Part shown: positions 48,501 through 53,615 of the stretch, one piece after another
Layout of the letters: each line of letters begins with the position of its first letter
How positions within the stretch are numbered: position 1 is the first letter of the stretch
Assembly (NCBI GenBank): GCA_934047225.1
Contig: OW203983.1
Coordinates: 36,390,310-36,454,309 of the forward strand
From: Ypsolopha sequella
Lineage: Eukaryota; Arthropoda; Insecta; Lepidoptera; Ypsolophidae
Direction of reading: 5' to 3'
DNA length: 64,000 nt
Position numbers and translations under genes: made by a program
Notes under the pieces: generated by a model
What the model saw: only the letters and a program-made list of their open reading frames with translations
Told to the model about the DNA's origin: nothing
The model's database searches: none

Positions 48501-51500
48501 TCGAAATTTCATTTTACGAATTTCACCAAAATTGTTATTGATCCATGATACTGATCACTTACCAAGCCACCAGTATGAATTTGGACGATGATCAAAAAGT
48601 CACCTTGTATATCATGATATACATCTTCAAACCCTGATTATGGATTTTACTTATATTCTACAGTTTCTAGGTCAGTCAAACAGTCTGCTTAAGATAAAAT
48701 AAAGATTCCCATTTTTTGACATGACAACATAAGAACGTACCGTACCTTCCTGTTTGTTACTTCAATGGCAAGGATTGAATAACCATAAATTACGATACCT
48801 TAAAAATAATGTCCACGCAAAATTAATTGCTTATAATTCGAGGGTACCTATCAAACTGAAAAGGTGTATCTCTTTGACTAAAGCATAAAGGAAGACCGGC
48901 TACCGTCACACAAATCTCTACTCAAAAACGTCGCGAATACCTGCGATGAGCTTTGTTGGTGTCGGCCAATCTACGTATCGCGTAGAGTGCTACCCCGCCC
49001 CCCTCTCCTGCTGAACTAATAGGCCACCGCGGGGAGTGAACTAGAATAATTCGGACCATTCAACTGGTTGTGTTTTGAAATGGCCGCTCTCGGGTCGATC
49101 TCCGTAAAATATTCTGCTTTTAAACAAAAATAATTAAAAGCAGACTTTTTGATATACTTACGCATGATATGTGACTCCATCATGTTTTTTACATTTCGTG
49201 TAGAAGTTTTGCACTTATCAAAAGCGCATCCAGGCATTTTCAGCGTAAAACAAAAATAATCACTCGGGTATAGTGCACAGCTATCCTCCAAGACGTTCCG
49301 CGAGCGACTAGAGCGAACTGCTACGATTTGTGTTAGTTTTGCTCTGCCACTTATCGAGGCCCGGTACCATGTCTACGTATGCTTTAGTCAAAGGTGTATC
49401 TACAAATTTTCTGAATTCCGAAATTTCCGACTTTTCTGTTCGAACCTCCATGTTTATAAGTAAGCAGCTTGATGCCCTCCATATAACTGATTGAGTACTC
49501 TTGTCTCACCTCACCCCCTCCCTTACTCCTCTAATGCCTCCCACAACACACTGAATCCTATTTATGTCAGTCCGAAACAGAAACAATGAAATAAAGGTAT
49601 AGAATTCAAAAAGGTTATATTTTACTGCAATAGAGATAATATACGGATTCCAAGGATAAGCTTGTAATATATGCACTGACTACAACTTTAGAAATGCACT
49701 TTATACTAAGATATTGAAGTACTTCATAGGAGAAAATTTCATGTAGTTAGTTAGATGAGAAAGGGTAAAACATGAGCATACAAAGGAAGGTCATAGTATG
49801 GCAGAAATGTGGGCAGAGATTTACAGTCAACAACTATGAGTCTATGACCATATGTGTCAGCAACTACTCAGAACTGTCAATGGGAATTGATAAATGTAAC
49901 AAAAAAATATAACACCAACCTGTAACTCAGACTCTCGCTGATAATGGCTAAGTTTCTCTGCTCCATTTTCAGAAGGCTTGAATGAAGGATGCTGTGCCGC
50001 TTCTACTACCTTGAAAATATACTCCAGGGAGCGAGGCACCAAGCCCGGAGCACCCACCGTGCCCATCAGGGTGTATGTCTTGCCAGACCCTGATGCCCCA
50101 TACGTCACTAGTGTATAACTATGGCCGTCTGGGAGTCTTCTTAAGTTGTCTTTCACGACATTCTCAAATATTTCCTGTAAATAAGAGTTCTGTTTTATAT
50201 TTTGTTTAGGTGTTGTATGAAAAGCCTTGGCTTCGATATCGTAAGTTATACATCCAAAGTTAATACCAGTTTTTCTAGAAGTCAATTTAAAAATCAATCT
50301 TCATATTTATACAATTTTGCAAACAGAATTCTAAAAATGTACCCCCTGGCCTATTATATGTGTAAATTGACCATATTTAAATGGCTCGTAAATTTAAATT
50401 ACGAGGAAACAAAAGCTTTCTTTAAAAGAATATTTTTAAGTCTTATCAGGCATGACAATATGGTCAACCAAATTGGCATCATACTACAGAAGAACCAAAA
50501 CAAAAGTGTTCAAAACAGAAGGCTTGTGTGACTCAATTGATGGATATAGGATCAAAGCAGAGATGTATTTTAAGATTTAGCGCCCTGGGCCTGTGAGGTT
50601 TGCGCCCTATAAATTAAGAGTGGTTTTGCAGCCAGATTGTGAAAAACCTGCCTTTTTCTAATTAATCGAAACAGAACACTAAAATTCAAAATTCACTCAA
50701 TAGTTATTCAACAAAACCTTATTACCTATGTATTGTGTATGCTGCCATCGCAGTTTCCATTGGTTTTTGTAAAATAGAATTTCAAATTTTTTTAAATCCA
50801 AATCTAAAATTTTTGAAATTCTATTTCAAACACATTTGTATACAAGCCTTGTGGCATTTTAACCCATCTTAATAAAATGCTGCTAGTGGCACTGTATGTA
50901 CTGCTTATTCTATTTCGTTTCATAGGTTTATCAATTGAGGCGTGTGCTCGAACAACGCTGTATGTTATATTATGGCAAAAGATATCTAATGATGGAACAA
51001 TGCTAATCTTTGTAACATACATCGCTGTTCAACTGCTGCTAAACTTCACTACTATTATGACTGTAAAACAAGTCAGTTGCAAACAATGCCAGTGTTGACG
51101 GACAGCATTTTTCCATCATTAGATAACTTTTGGCAAGATGTAACATAGTGTTGTTCGAGCACACGCCTCAATTGTAGCAGATCTTGTAAGGAAAATAAAA
51201 GATAACTAAGTTTTTCTTTGTATCGAATGAACGGACAACAGAAACAATAGTGTTGATTAGGTGTATCATGATTAACTTATTTGACAGGACTAAGCTTAAT
51301 TTAAGTGTTCTGTCTTTTTCATACTGTATCAAAAAGACAATTTATTTATTTAATATAAAAACAAAGACAGGACGCTTAAAATAAGGTTAGTATTAAAGCC
51401 GATTCTGAAGGCTTTCATTTTAGTTTTAGTGCTGTCAAAACTAAATTTTCTTCATTGCAAAATGGTCCTTAGATTTAAGAAACAGAAGTTAAATTACTTT

Positions 51501-51926
51501 GGAAAATTTTAAGTTTTGACAGCACTATTACTAAAATTAAAGCCTTCAGAATCGGCTTTATTGGCAAATTACACTGAATCAACACCATTTACCTACCTTT
51601 TGAGAAGCATCAGGTTCAAAAATCTTTGAGAATGTGTACATTTTTTTCGAGATATTTCTTCCATGTCCAGTGTCTGCAGATGTTATCAAGCACTGTTTTT
51701 TTACTTCATACAGACTACTTGAAATATTGCAAGGCTTTAGCCGTAGGTACACTTGTAGAAGCTCTGATTCCTCGTATTCTGAATCTTCCTCAAATAGTTC
51801 CATTAACTTTGTGCCCTTCACTGGTTTAGGTCTCATGAAAGGATTTGTTATCAGCGGCGGTAGTGGTACTTTGAAAGACGGGATGTCGCGCTTCTCAGGG
51901 TCATTGTCGGATATCCTTTCAGCCAT
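21273..51926 (-). CDS. sub: Kinesin-6 family motor (KIF20A/Subito-like), complete 13-exon gene
   Basis: Joined coding exons (high to low coordinate): 51926-51597, 50174-49920, 46307-46173, 44154-44038, 42003-41853, 39657-39459, 34459-34311, 33388-33262, 30159-30003, 27418-27332, 22017-21982, 21906-21828, 21559-21273. Every junction has AG/GT and matching phase; the total is 2109 nt, 702 residues. Seen: P-loop GASGSGKT (136-143), switch I SSRSH (314-318), switch II DLAGSE (343-348), [12 protein letters not shown] at the exon 6/7 joint, neck near 430-445, charged coiled-coil-like stretch about 460-600, acidic tail 608-640. The long insertion before [19 protein letters not shown] is the kinesin-6 signature. 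Known for the family: plus-end-directed motors of the spindle midzone in anaphase and cytokinesis, or of meiotic spindles. Pavarotti/KIF23 is the alternative, but the W-SF-EIYNE-LYDLL segment fits KIF20 better. The symbol is by family resemblance, not proven orthology. Confidence 0.9.
21828..21906 (-). CDS. sub: Kinesin-6 exon 12 (residues 582-607)
   Basis: 79 nt, phase 0 to 1, acceptor gtttcag, donor GTAAAT. It reads [20 protein letters not shown] then IAEIGL, a highly charged helix ending the stalk. Confidence 0.82.
21982..22017 (-). CDS. sub: Kinesin-6 exon 11 (residues 570-581), 36-nt micro-exon
   Basis: Twelve codons, [12 protein letters not shown], phase 0 to 0, between ttacag and GTATGT. 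The heptad-like pattern continues the stalk. Very short, but both splice sites and the phases agree with the neighbours. Confidence 0.8.
22262..22400. repeat. Arthropod-type interspersed repeat fragment
   Basis: AGCTTTTGCCCACGACTTCTTCCGCG and GATAAAAAAGTAGCCCATGTCACTCTCC are landmarks of a repeat common in arthropod genomes (from memory). It lies downstream of kinesin exon 11's acceptor region, in intron 10. Confidence 0.45.
22828..23039. repeat. 24-bp tandem array, left half (about 9 units)
   Basis: Unit ACCGACTCGCGCTATTCTGT GTAA. Ends abruptly at the start of the Penelope-like element. The right half resumes after it. Confidence 0.9.
23108..24499 (+). CDS. Penelope-like element RT plus GIY-YIG endonuclease (463 aa, 5'-truncated)
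   Basis: Reverse transcriptase motifs in order: [11 protein letters not shown] (57-67), [10 protein letters not shown] (113-122), RYVDDVF with the YVDD catalytic pair (150-153), FLDVKL (183-188), [16 protein letters not shown] basic linker ([11 protein letters not shown]) follows, then [26 protein letters not shown] (328-347) and the catalytic Glu region VREAIEI (near 403). This domain pair defines canonical Penelope-like retroelements. The N-terminal RT part is missing: recognisable homology starts near residue 38, and the first residues look unrelated. No internal stop, so the copy is young. It lies in kinesin intron 10 on the opposite strand. Confidence 0.92.
   Translation: MSACDQRPPRTNFSLRRKPAPCASISVFVINTVNPSISANHLITFWKLEPNEIMISFDVESLFTNVPIKECLDVIRQKLRMNNLSEEYIVLLQRCLDGNYFLYQGQYFLQIDGVAMGSPVAPVLANIWMEHFEEEALRTGPSTIRLWKRYVDDVFSILKGGNEEAKQYADHLNSIHPKINFTYEMECDRTLAFLDVKLMVRSDGSLAHTVYRKPTHTDRYLHASSHHHPRHIQSVMTSLTNRAHDLCDPDHLKDELSHVQEVLRQNGYQMKRRHPRPKKEKCPEVNRKPAFMPYIKGITDKIGTALNKYSIKTVYTPLSKVASHLRTPKDVIPFQNPGVYKIKCSCGSSYIGQTKRSVQERVKEHIAAVKNRQMYKSAIAEHLLESGTNHWIELHNPKILSTDRHYYPRIVREAIEIKKHPNNFNREDGFKLSPTWSPVIGKFKSRVSSLSASPDTVSVVCRA
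24612..24646 (+). ncRNA. Hammerhead-like remnant downstream of the Penelope ORF
   Basis: GAGACA-TGCAAC-TGTCTC forms a perfect stem followed by GAAACGTC, which would be stem II, GAAA and a GUC cleavage triplet. The CUGAUGA box expected at 24613-24619 is AGACCAC, so the core is broken or this is only a related hairpin. Confidence 0.4.
24868..25112. repeat. 24-bp tandem array, right half (about 10 units)
   Basis: Same unit as 22828-23039 with mostly GGCTCGC in place of GACTCGC; the first unit is GACTCGC as on the left. A lone partial unit is at 25325-25341. Reading frames through it are repeat artefacts. Confidence 0.9.
25113..25480. other. Intron 10 sequence, nothing recognised
   Basis: Includes an AATAAATAG signal near 25230 and a stray 24-bp repeat unit near 25325. 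It might be part of the right flank of the Penelope insertion. Confidence 0.35.
25483..27301 (+). mobile_element. Tc1/mariner (IS630) superfamily element with about 262-bp TIRs
   Basis: Both ends are CAGGGTGTCCCGTAAGTAGT and both are flanked by TA (25481-25482, 27302-27303), the target duplication of this superfamily. The TIRs run 25483-25744 and about 27039-27301 and differ at only a few positions. It contains a broken transposase. Located in intron 10, 29 bp from exon 10's donor. Confidence 0.93.
25740..26683 (+). pseudogene. Tc1/mariner transposase, N-truncated and frameshifted
   Basis: Frame 1 (to the stop at 26390) has an HTH region ([20 protein letters not shown]) and the first catalytic segment [12 protein letters not shown]...NLHNLHSWE...[15 protein letters not shown]. 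After VPIKTTA the frame shifts: the continuation [37 protein letters not shown] and ...GGHFEHLL is in another frame to the stop at 26681-26683. The block normally reading W-Q-D before G is lost, so the second catalytic Asp region is damaged. The N-terminus begins only at RHPDH, directly where the TIR ends. Not functional. Confidence 0.88.
27332..27418 (-). CDS. sub: Kinesin-6 exon 10 (residues 541-569)
   Basis: 29 codons, phase 0 to 0, acceptor ctttcag, donor GTACGT. It reads [20 protein letters not shown] then ...PTKLQLL. A Tc1/mariner element ends 29 bases downstream of its donor. Confidence 0.82.
27551..27890. mobile_element. TIR element family I (GTTGTCAACTTCGTGC ends)
   Basis: About 340 bp with inverted GGTTGTCAACTTCGTGCnTACCGCGCCCA ends and CTATAG on both sides. 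A longer copy at 47644-48136 carries a nested MITE. No ORF of its own. Confidence 0.75.
28028..28460 (-). pseudogene. LINE reverse-transcriptase C-terminal fragment with (TTA)n tail
   Basis: Minus-strand frame: [40 protein letters not shown], the region after the RT domain in CR1/L2/Jockey-group LINEs (A-LW-NYT--A---L-VQYNN-FRML-GLPR). It is followed by a non-coding 3' end and an (ATT/TTA)n tail at 28028-28060. Strongly 5'-truncated. Kinesin intron 9. Confidence 0.7.
28481..29036 (-). repeat. 62-bp array containing kinesin exon 9 donor, distal block (about 9 units)
   Basis: In kinesin orientation each unit is the last 23 nt of exon 9 (CCAAAGAACGACACCGGTAT GAG), a GTGGGT or GTGGTC donor and 39 intron bases. 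Variants: GTACCC versus GTGACC, GGTTC versus GGCTC or GCTTC. The lower edge abuts a fragment of the RTE-like family (CATCCATCAGCCTAG). Confidence 0.92.
29037..29581 (-). mobile_element. Poly(A)-tailed insertion splitting the 62-bp array
   Basis: About 545 bp with no repeat units. On the minus strand it ends AATAAATACTTTCAATTAAAAA AAAAT-like, that is a polyadenylation signal and an A tail, so it looks like a retrotransposed transcript or LINE/SINE fragment. No product recognised. Confidence 0.55.
29582..30025 (-). repeat. 62-bp array, proximal block (about 7 units) reaching into exon 9
   Basis: Continues the 28481-29036 array. The highest unit contains the real exon 9 end and donor at 30003. 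Read through, each unit meets a TGA shortly after the donor, so intron retention would truncate the protein. Confidence 0.92.
30003..30159 (-). CDS. sub: Kinesin-6 exon 9 (residues 488-540), coiled stalk
   Basis: 157 nt, phase 2 to 0, acceptor cttgcag. It reads (Q)[18 protein letters not shown] and ends ...KERHRYE at GTGGGT. The chosen donor gives phase 0 and a natural join to [10 protein letters not shown] in exon 10. The last 23 nt of the exon and the donor belong to a 62-bp unit repeated downstream. Confidence 0.85.
30160..30465. other. Intron 8 sequence, nothing recognised
   Basis: Moderate GC with TATTTATATAGGGGGGAGGG at 30370; no gene or repeat match found. Confidence 0.3.
30466..30763 (+). 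repeat. SINE-like family L, full copy
   Basis: Best-preserved member: AAATCGGCCAAGTGCGAGTC to GGTCCCGTTGGTTACCCTTT GGG. It lies in intron 8, antisense to the kinesin. Confidence 0.8.
30943..31294 (+). mobile_element. RTE-like 3' end / derived SINE, full copy
   Basis: 352 bp from GGTAGTAGAGCTGATGCCGG to CAGTGGACGAACTAGGTTGA TGGATGA. Intron 8. Confidence 0.75.
31495..31585 (-). repeat. SINE-like family L fragment at the edge of the 138-bp array
   Basis: GGAACCCTTAGTGTGCAAGTCTGAGTCGCAC GTGCCCGG-type head, directly followed by the first array unit at 31586. Confidence 0.6.
31586..33380 (-). repeat. 138-bp tandem array of kinesin exon 8 plus its splice donor (13 copies)
   Basis: The motif CTCACTGCAC recurs at 31601, 31739, 31877, then every 138 bp to 33257. 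In kinesin orientation a unit is the last 111 nt of exon 8, the GTGAGTAC donor and 27 intron bases (ending CTATCTATTTAC), then the next copy from ATACCCGG. Only the highest-coordinate copy has the exon's first 16 nt and an acceptor. The extra copies differ from it at few sites (ATGTATG for ATGTTTG, GTGTCC for GTCTCC); the two lowest have CAGGTATG and two have CTCTTTG. A TGA follows each donor if the intron is read through. Confidence 0.95.
33262..33388 (-). CDS. sub: Kinesin-6 exon 8 (residues 446-487), neck/stalk start
   Basis: 127 nt, phase 1 to 2, acceptor ccaatag, donor GTGAGT. It encodes a Thr-rich linker ([12 protein letters not shown]) and the start of the coiled stalk ([20 protein letters not shown]). 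Only this copy has the acceptor; its last 111 nt plus donor are tandemly repeated 12 more times downstream in intron 8. Choosing the other nearby AG would give a stop within the exon, so the start is well determined. Confidence 0.85.
33425..33627. mobile_element. Foldback MITE next to exon 8
   Basis: 203-bp palindrome with TTTAGGAGGTGATTCAGTAT ends and TTCCACT inner arms. It ends 37 bp upstream of the exon 8 acceptor. Confidence 0.75.
33628..34260. other. Intron 7 sequence with a tRNA-like SINE scrap
   Basis: 34080-34128 reads GCGATAGCTCAGGGG...CTGGCCTCTCAATGGAGG, the head of the tRNA-derived SINE seen at 36509. The rest is AT-rich with nothing recognised. Confidence 0.45.
34311..34459 (-). 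CDS. sub: Kinesin-6 exon 7 (residues 396-445), end of motor domain
   Basis: 149 nt, phase 2 to 1, acceptor tccccag, donor GTGAGT. It reads (R)[18 protein letters not shown], then [18 protein letters not shown] and KLAEVAKDI, the last motor strand and helix. A hAT-like element begins 29 bases upstream of the acceptor. Confidence 0.92.
34489..35346. mobile_element. hAT-like element, 858 bp, with a nested hAT MITE
   Basis: Ends CAGTGGCGTAGTTAGG and ATAGCTACGCCACAG; flanks GTTTCAAT and GTTTCATT, an 8-bp duplication with one change. No transposase. It starts 29 bp from exon 7's acceptor, in intron 6. Confidence 0.8.
34920..35172. mobile_element. Nested hAT-like MITE with perfect 8-bp target duplication
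   Basis: Ends CATGGATGGCGAACC and GGTTCGCCATCCCTG, flanked by GTCTAGCA at 34912-34919 and 35173-35180. It lies inside the element at 34489-35346 and is therefore younger. Confidence 0.88.
35347..36095. other. Intron 6 sequence, nothing recognised
   Basis: 35620-35740 is locally GC-rich (GCACAACTGCGACTGCCGCC, CCCCGACAGCCCCCGAG). No gene. Confidence 0.35.
36096..36338 (+). repeat. SINE-like family L copy, internally shortened
   Basis: Runs from AACCGACCAAGTGCGAGTCG to GTTACCCTTTGGGTATGGAA, lacking the middle 'ggatacagcctggtgacagac' segment of the copy at 30466. Confidence 0.75.
36509..36770 (+). repeat. tRNA-derived SINE
   Basis: Head 36509-36583 looks like a tRNA with A box (TAGCTCAGAAGT) and B box (GGTTCAATCCC at 36557), then ATGGTAAAGGAAAACATCGT AAGGAAACCTGCATGCC-type body, typical of lepidopteran tRNA SINEs (family knowledge). 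It has Pol III internal promoter boxes but would not make a tRNA. Confidence 0.7.
37190..37310 (-). mobile_element. LINE 3' tail fragment
   Basis: On the minus strand: GGTTAACTGGTAGAGAATGC, AAGTTCGCCTTTGTGCATTG, TTGTGCAATAAAGAA and a (TACA)n tail. The 'gtgcaataaag' end is a common lepidopteran LINE 3' terminus. Confidence 0.55.
37376..37557. mobile_element. MITE family H (GTGTCGATTCGGC ends)
   Basis: About 180 bp with inverted TGTCGATTCGG ends and inner GACAGGACTAACCTTATTTT arms. A second copy lies at 47879-48036. This one has a 20-bp duplication of GTTGCGCC near the right end and is followed directly by the Penelope fragment. Confidence 0.75.
37580..38517 (+). pseudogene. Penelope-like element 3' half: RT end and GIY-YIG endonuclease
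   Basis: Recognisable from [20 protein letters not shown] (end of RT) through [14 protein letters not shown], a cysteine knuckle CRRPRCKTC, then [26 protein letters not shown] and the late catalytic Glu in [12 protein letters not shown]. The first about 35 residues of the open frame come from flanking repeat, so the copy is 5'-truncated. Low-G, A/C-rich coding strand, unlike the element at 23.1 kb; a different Penelope lineage. It lies in kinesin intron 6 on the opposite strand. Confidence 0.88.
38801..38843 (+). ncRNA. Hammerhead ribozyme motif in Penelope 3' region
   Basis: CGA-CTGATGA (38804-38810), stem GGCCCC/GAGGGCC, GAAA (38830-38833), TATATCGAG. Same core as the inverted copy at 9101-9140. 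Minimal hammerheads with very short stem III are known from Penelope-like elements and may act as dimers. Confidence 0.78.
39030..39325 (+). mobile_element. Retroelement 3' tail, family M
   Basis: Matches 10441-10765 and ends AATAAACTATTTGAATTTGAATTTG. Intron 6. Confidence 0.6.
39459..39657 (-). CDS. sub: Kinesin-6 exon 6 (residues 330-395), switch II
   Basis: 199 nt, phase 1 to 2, acceptor ggttccag, donor GTAGGT. It contains [13 protein letters not shown] (switch II), the [16 protein letters not shown] helix and ends ...ANLVPY(R). The 15-bp array ends about 45 bases upstream of its acceptor. Confidence 0.93.
39702..41752. repeat. 15-bp minisatellite filling kinesin intron 5 (about 137 units)
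   Basis: Unit CCATTCCCTGAACGT with a second common variant CCATTCCCTGGACAT; both are interspersed, and at 41160-41700 they often alternate strictly (30-bp higher order). Rare variants: GGACGT, GAACTT, GAAGGT, GAACAT. Two 16-bp units (CCACTTCCCTG at about 41293 and 41745) shift the phase. The intron is 2195 bp, so the array is about 93% of it. Because 15 is a multiple of 3, several stop-free frames of 259-759 codons run through on both strands; these are not genes. Confidence 0.97.
41853..42003 (-). CDS. sub: Kinesin-6 exon 5 (residues 280-329), switch I
   Basis: 151 nt, phase 0 to 1, acceptor cccccag, donor GTAAGT. It contains [19 protein letters not shown] with the switch I SSRSH motif. The donor lies only about 100 bases from a 2-kb minisatellite that fills the following intron. 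Confidence 0.92.
42025..42180 (-). repeat. SINE-like family L fragment
   Basis: TTTTAGGCTTCCGCACC...GACGGGACCCTATTAGCC, GTCTGTCTGTCTGTC. Immediately upstream of exon 5. Confidence 0.55.
42850..43255. repeat. Degenerate AT-rich tandem repeat
   Basis: Five or six diverged units of about 60-80 bp around TAATTTCACTCTTATGGAAAATAAAAA. Intron 4, ending where the RTE-like element begins. Confidence 0.6.
43265..43832 (+). mobile_element. RTE-like 3' end / derived SINE, interrupted by a MITE
   Basis: Left part 43265-43552, right part 43776-43832 with a (GATG)n tail. The interruption is a family B MITE. Intron 4. Confidence 0.8.
43553..43775. mobile_element. MITE family B nested in the RTE-like element
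   Basis: Inverse of 591-811, same TIRs, about 223 bp. Confidence 0.8.
44038..44154 (-). CDS. sub: Kinesin-6 exon 4 (residues 241-279)
   Basis: 39 codons, phase 0 to 0, acceptor gtacag, donor GTTTGT. It encodes [16 protein letters not shown], the diagnostic kinesin motor strand, followed by a short basic loop and ...SSGQAYVK. Confidence 0.92.
44290..45520. other. Intron 3 sequence with short CATCTGTCAAAAAATC repeats
   Basis: 45170-45295 holds two to three diverged copies of CATCTGTCAAAAAATCTATG AAAAATAT. 44615-44690 is a family N fragment. No gene. Confidence 0.4.
45526..46064. mobile_element. TA-flanked TIR element, 539 bp
   Basis: Ends GAGCCACTGAGTGATGGC and GCCATCACTCAGTGGCTC with TA on both sides. 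Contains a hAT-like end (CAGTGGTGTAGCTACC at 45671) and no transposase. Tc1/mariner-like by target only. Intron 3. Confidence 0.65.
46173..46307 (-). CDS. sub: Kinesin-6 exon 3 (residues 196-240), kinesin-6 loop insertion
   Basis: 45 codons, phase 0 to 0, acceptor tttccag and donor GTAAGT. It reads [11 protein letters not shown], then a basic, coiled segment, then ...NRTNYYVW, which joins directly to VSFVEIYNE in exon 4. This basic insertion between the P-loop side and the EIYNE strand is typical of KIF20-type kinesins. Confidence 0.88.
46527..46930. mobile_element. Foldback element flanked by TTAA (piggyBac-like target)
   Basis: Arms about 150-170 bp: GAGTCGGAGTTCCGAGATT, GGGTTCGGGGTTATGGC and TTCTGAAGTTACTATACATT pair with the right side. 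TTAA at 46523-46526 and 46931-46934. No ORF. Intron 2. Confidence 0.75.
47644..48136. mobile_element. TIR element family I with a nested family H MITE
   Basis: Same ends as 27551-27890. Interrupted at 47879-48036. Intron 2. Confidence 0.8.
47879..48036. mobile_element. MITE family H nested in family I
   Basis: GGTGTCGATTCGG/CCGAATCGACAC ends; TGTCA on both sides matches the empty site in the 27.6-kb copy, so a 5-bp duplication is supported. Confidence 0.8.
48346..48607. mobile_element. Foldback MITE family D, second full copy
   Basis: 262 bp, CAAGGTGACTTTTTGA ends, TA flanks. Intron 2. Confidence 0.87.
48610..49860. other. Intron 2 sequence, nothing recognised
   Basis: 48970-49340 has mixed GC and a 91-aa minus frame without recognisable product. 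No repeat match found. Confidence 0.35.
49920..50174 (-). CDS. sub: Kinesin-6 exon 2 (residues 111-195), nucleotide-binding P-loop
   Basis: Begins [10 protein letters not shown] after a tttacag acceptor and ends ...ESELQ at gttggt, phase 0 on both sides, 85 codons. [13 protein letters not shown] is the P-loop; the usual GQT start is GAS here. [11 protein letters not shown] is the conserved kinesin alpha-2 region. The tail of the exon begins the kinesin-6 insertion. Confidence 0.92.
51262..51391. mobile_element. Family H relative
   Basis: ATTTGACAGGACTAAGCTTAATTTAAG and the inverse arm GACAGGACGCTTAAAATAAGG. Ends decayed. Intron 1. Confidence 0.5.
51394..51560. mobile_element. Foldback MITE family J beside exon 1
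   Basis: TAAAGCCGATTCTGAAGGCT TT ends with inner TTTTAGTTTTAGTGCTGTCA arms. A second copy is at 63112-63280. It ends 36 bp from the exon 1 donor. Confidence 0.78.
51597..51926 (-). CDS. sub: Kinesin-6 exon 1 (residues 1-110)
   Basis: Starts at the ATG of [14 protein letters not shown] and ends in ...EPDASQK at a GTAGGT donor, phase 0. It carries the non-motor N-terminal extension and the first motor strand ([10 protein letters not shown], about residues 56-65). An in-frame stop follows 18 bases into the intron. Ten bases upstream of the ATG is a good acceptor (tttcctacag), so a 5'-UTR intron is possible. An upstream ATG at 51933 opens a 4-codon reading frame that overlaps the start. Confidence 0.88.
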
Positions 51927-52103
51927 CGTGCATGCTCTGTAGGAAACCTTATGTAAAAAGTTACTTTGTGGTAGGAAAATAGTAAATCACAAATTTCTAT
52001 ATTCTAAGATCACAAAATAAAACACCATCTAATTTTATGAAAACAGAAGAAGACCAACAACACAAACTATCACCGGACGAAACAAACATAAAACGGTTAG
52101 ATT

Positions 52104-52440
52104 CAACTGAGTCCGGTTATTGTACAGCCACGTATTACACGGCCTGATATTACGAAGCCAATGTTATGTACACGTAATACGGGGCGTACAATCCATGGCT
52201 GTACAATATCTGGCGTCGTAATATCGGTCCGTGCTGATAATGTACGGCCAATAATACGAAGCCAAGGAATGAACAGCCAATAATTCATGTACATGTACAC
52301 GTAATATCAGTCCGTGCATTATTTGGCTTCCAATTATTGGCCGTACAATATCGGTACAAGGTGATATTGTACAGCCAGATATTACATGTACATCACTCCT
52401 ATTGGTTAACACATCTCGCCTCCTATTGGTCAATAGATTG
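52104..52440. promoter_or_regulatory. CCAAT-rich block upstream of the kinesin start
   Basis: At least seven CCAAT or ATTGG motifs (GCCAATG, GCCAATAA twice, CCAATTATTGG, CCTATTGG twice) mixed with repeated TGTACAGCCA, GGCCGTACAATATCGG and CGTAATATCGGTCCGTGC-type words in both orientations. About 180-510 bp before the ATG. It could be NF-Y-type promoter DNA, as in mitotic genes of other animals, or an unknown repeat. Inference only. Confidence 0.35.
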
Positions 52441-52904
52441 TTCTGTATTTATGGTCTGAGCCTCGTTTAGACGGTCGAGTAAAGTGCTCTTTTACGGAAA
52501 AGCAAGGAAAACTGGGTCTATACAGCCTTGTCATAAATGAGTACAACCAAAGAGTACATTAGTTGTTGTTCACCTCAGTCGTTCACCGACCTACTGTTGG
52601 TCAATATTTATCGTGACCTATCACAGATAAAACAAAATGTCTGTGTGACCCATTTAGGGTGGTGTAATAACAGCTGGGGATTTTCTGTTTCGTGTAACCG
52701 CATAATGTACAGAGAAGGTGTTGCGGCCTTTAGGAATGGTAGAAACACATTACACGCAGCATAATAATATATTATAAACAAGTAGGTCTACTAATATGGG
52801 ACCAGGAAACACATTTTCTGTAAGAATACTTTCTTTAGGCGTTCTTCAAACTATTTAAACAATTATTAGGTAATGTATGTTGATATTTTTGCACCTCTAC
52901 GGGA

Positions 52905-53165
52905 AAAAAACCGACACATTCACAACCTGCGTATCTAATTCAGTAAATAATGTATCATTTTGATAAAATAGTATAAATCCCTTTCTACGGACGACTGGAG
53001 AAATTCAGCTCGATAGAAATATTTATTGAAATGAGGTCTTTTTCGACACCAATCCTCCTGGTTTGACAATTTAGAATGACATAGTGGACCGCAATAACAT
53101 TTTATTAGATGGGTTTTAACGGTATCTAAGACCTGGTTAAACGAAATTCTGACAGCAACCTAAGT
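52905..53165 (-). repeat. Interspersed repeat family E
   Basis: Inverse of 1500-1720 and 11720-11930, with altered spots (CCTTTCTACGGAC). Confidence 0.6.
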
Positions 53166-53234
53166 AAATTTTTATTTATAAAAAAAACGACTTAGTACTG
53201 CAACTCCTCCACGAATCTGCCCCTCTCACACTCT

Positions 53235-53615
53235 TTGAGAATTTGCATTTGTAGAAATTTGTTTATAATACGTGAATACAAAGGTGACTTCTTCTTATTA
53301 CAATCTTTGAATCATGGTTTAATAATAAACTCTTATGCTCCGAATAACCTATTTTTTGCCTCCGGCCAGCAGTCACATTTAATAGATCGCTCACAGTGTT
53401 GTGAAGCATGGGCGATGATAGCACAGCATGGCGTCGTTAATGTGGTCATAGCGACCATAGTTGAGCCATCGTTATTGGGCTCACAGTGGCTCGGAATGAC
53501 GCGATACTTAGACCATATAAGACGTCAACACGCTATGGACGGTTCTCAAACTTTAAAAGTCGGGAATGAGGGATTTTCTTTTCTTTTTTTTTACTCTTCC
53601 CTAGTCGCTGGATAG
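53235..53615 (+). other. Unrecognised 126-codon reading frame
   Basis: The part 53360-53540 (SGQQSHLIDRSQCCEAWAMI, IATIVEPSLLGSQWLGMTRY) looks protein-like in composition and is GC-richer than its flanks, but I recognise no family. The front is AT-rich and looks non-coding. Possibly a decayed exon or element fragment. Confidence 0.25.
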
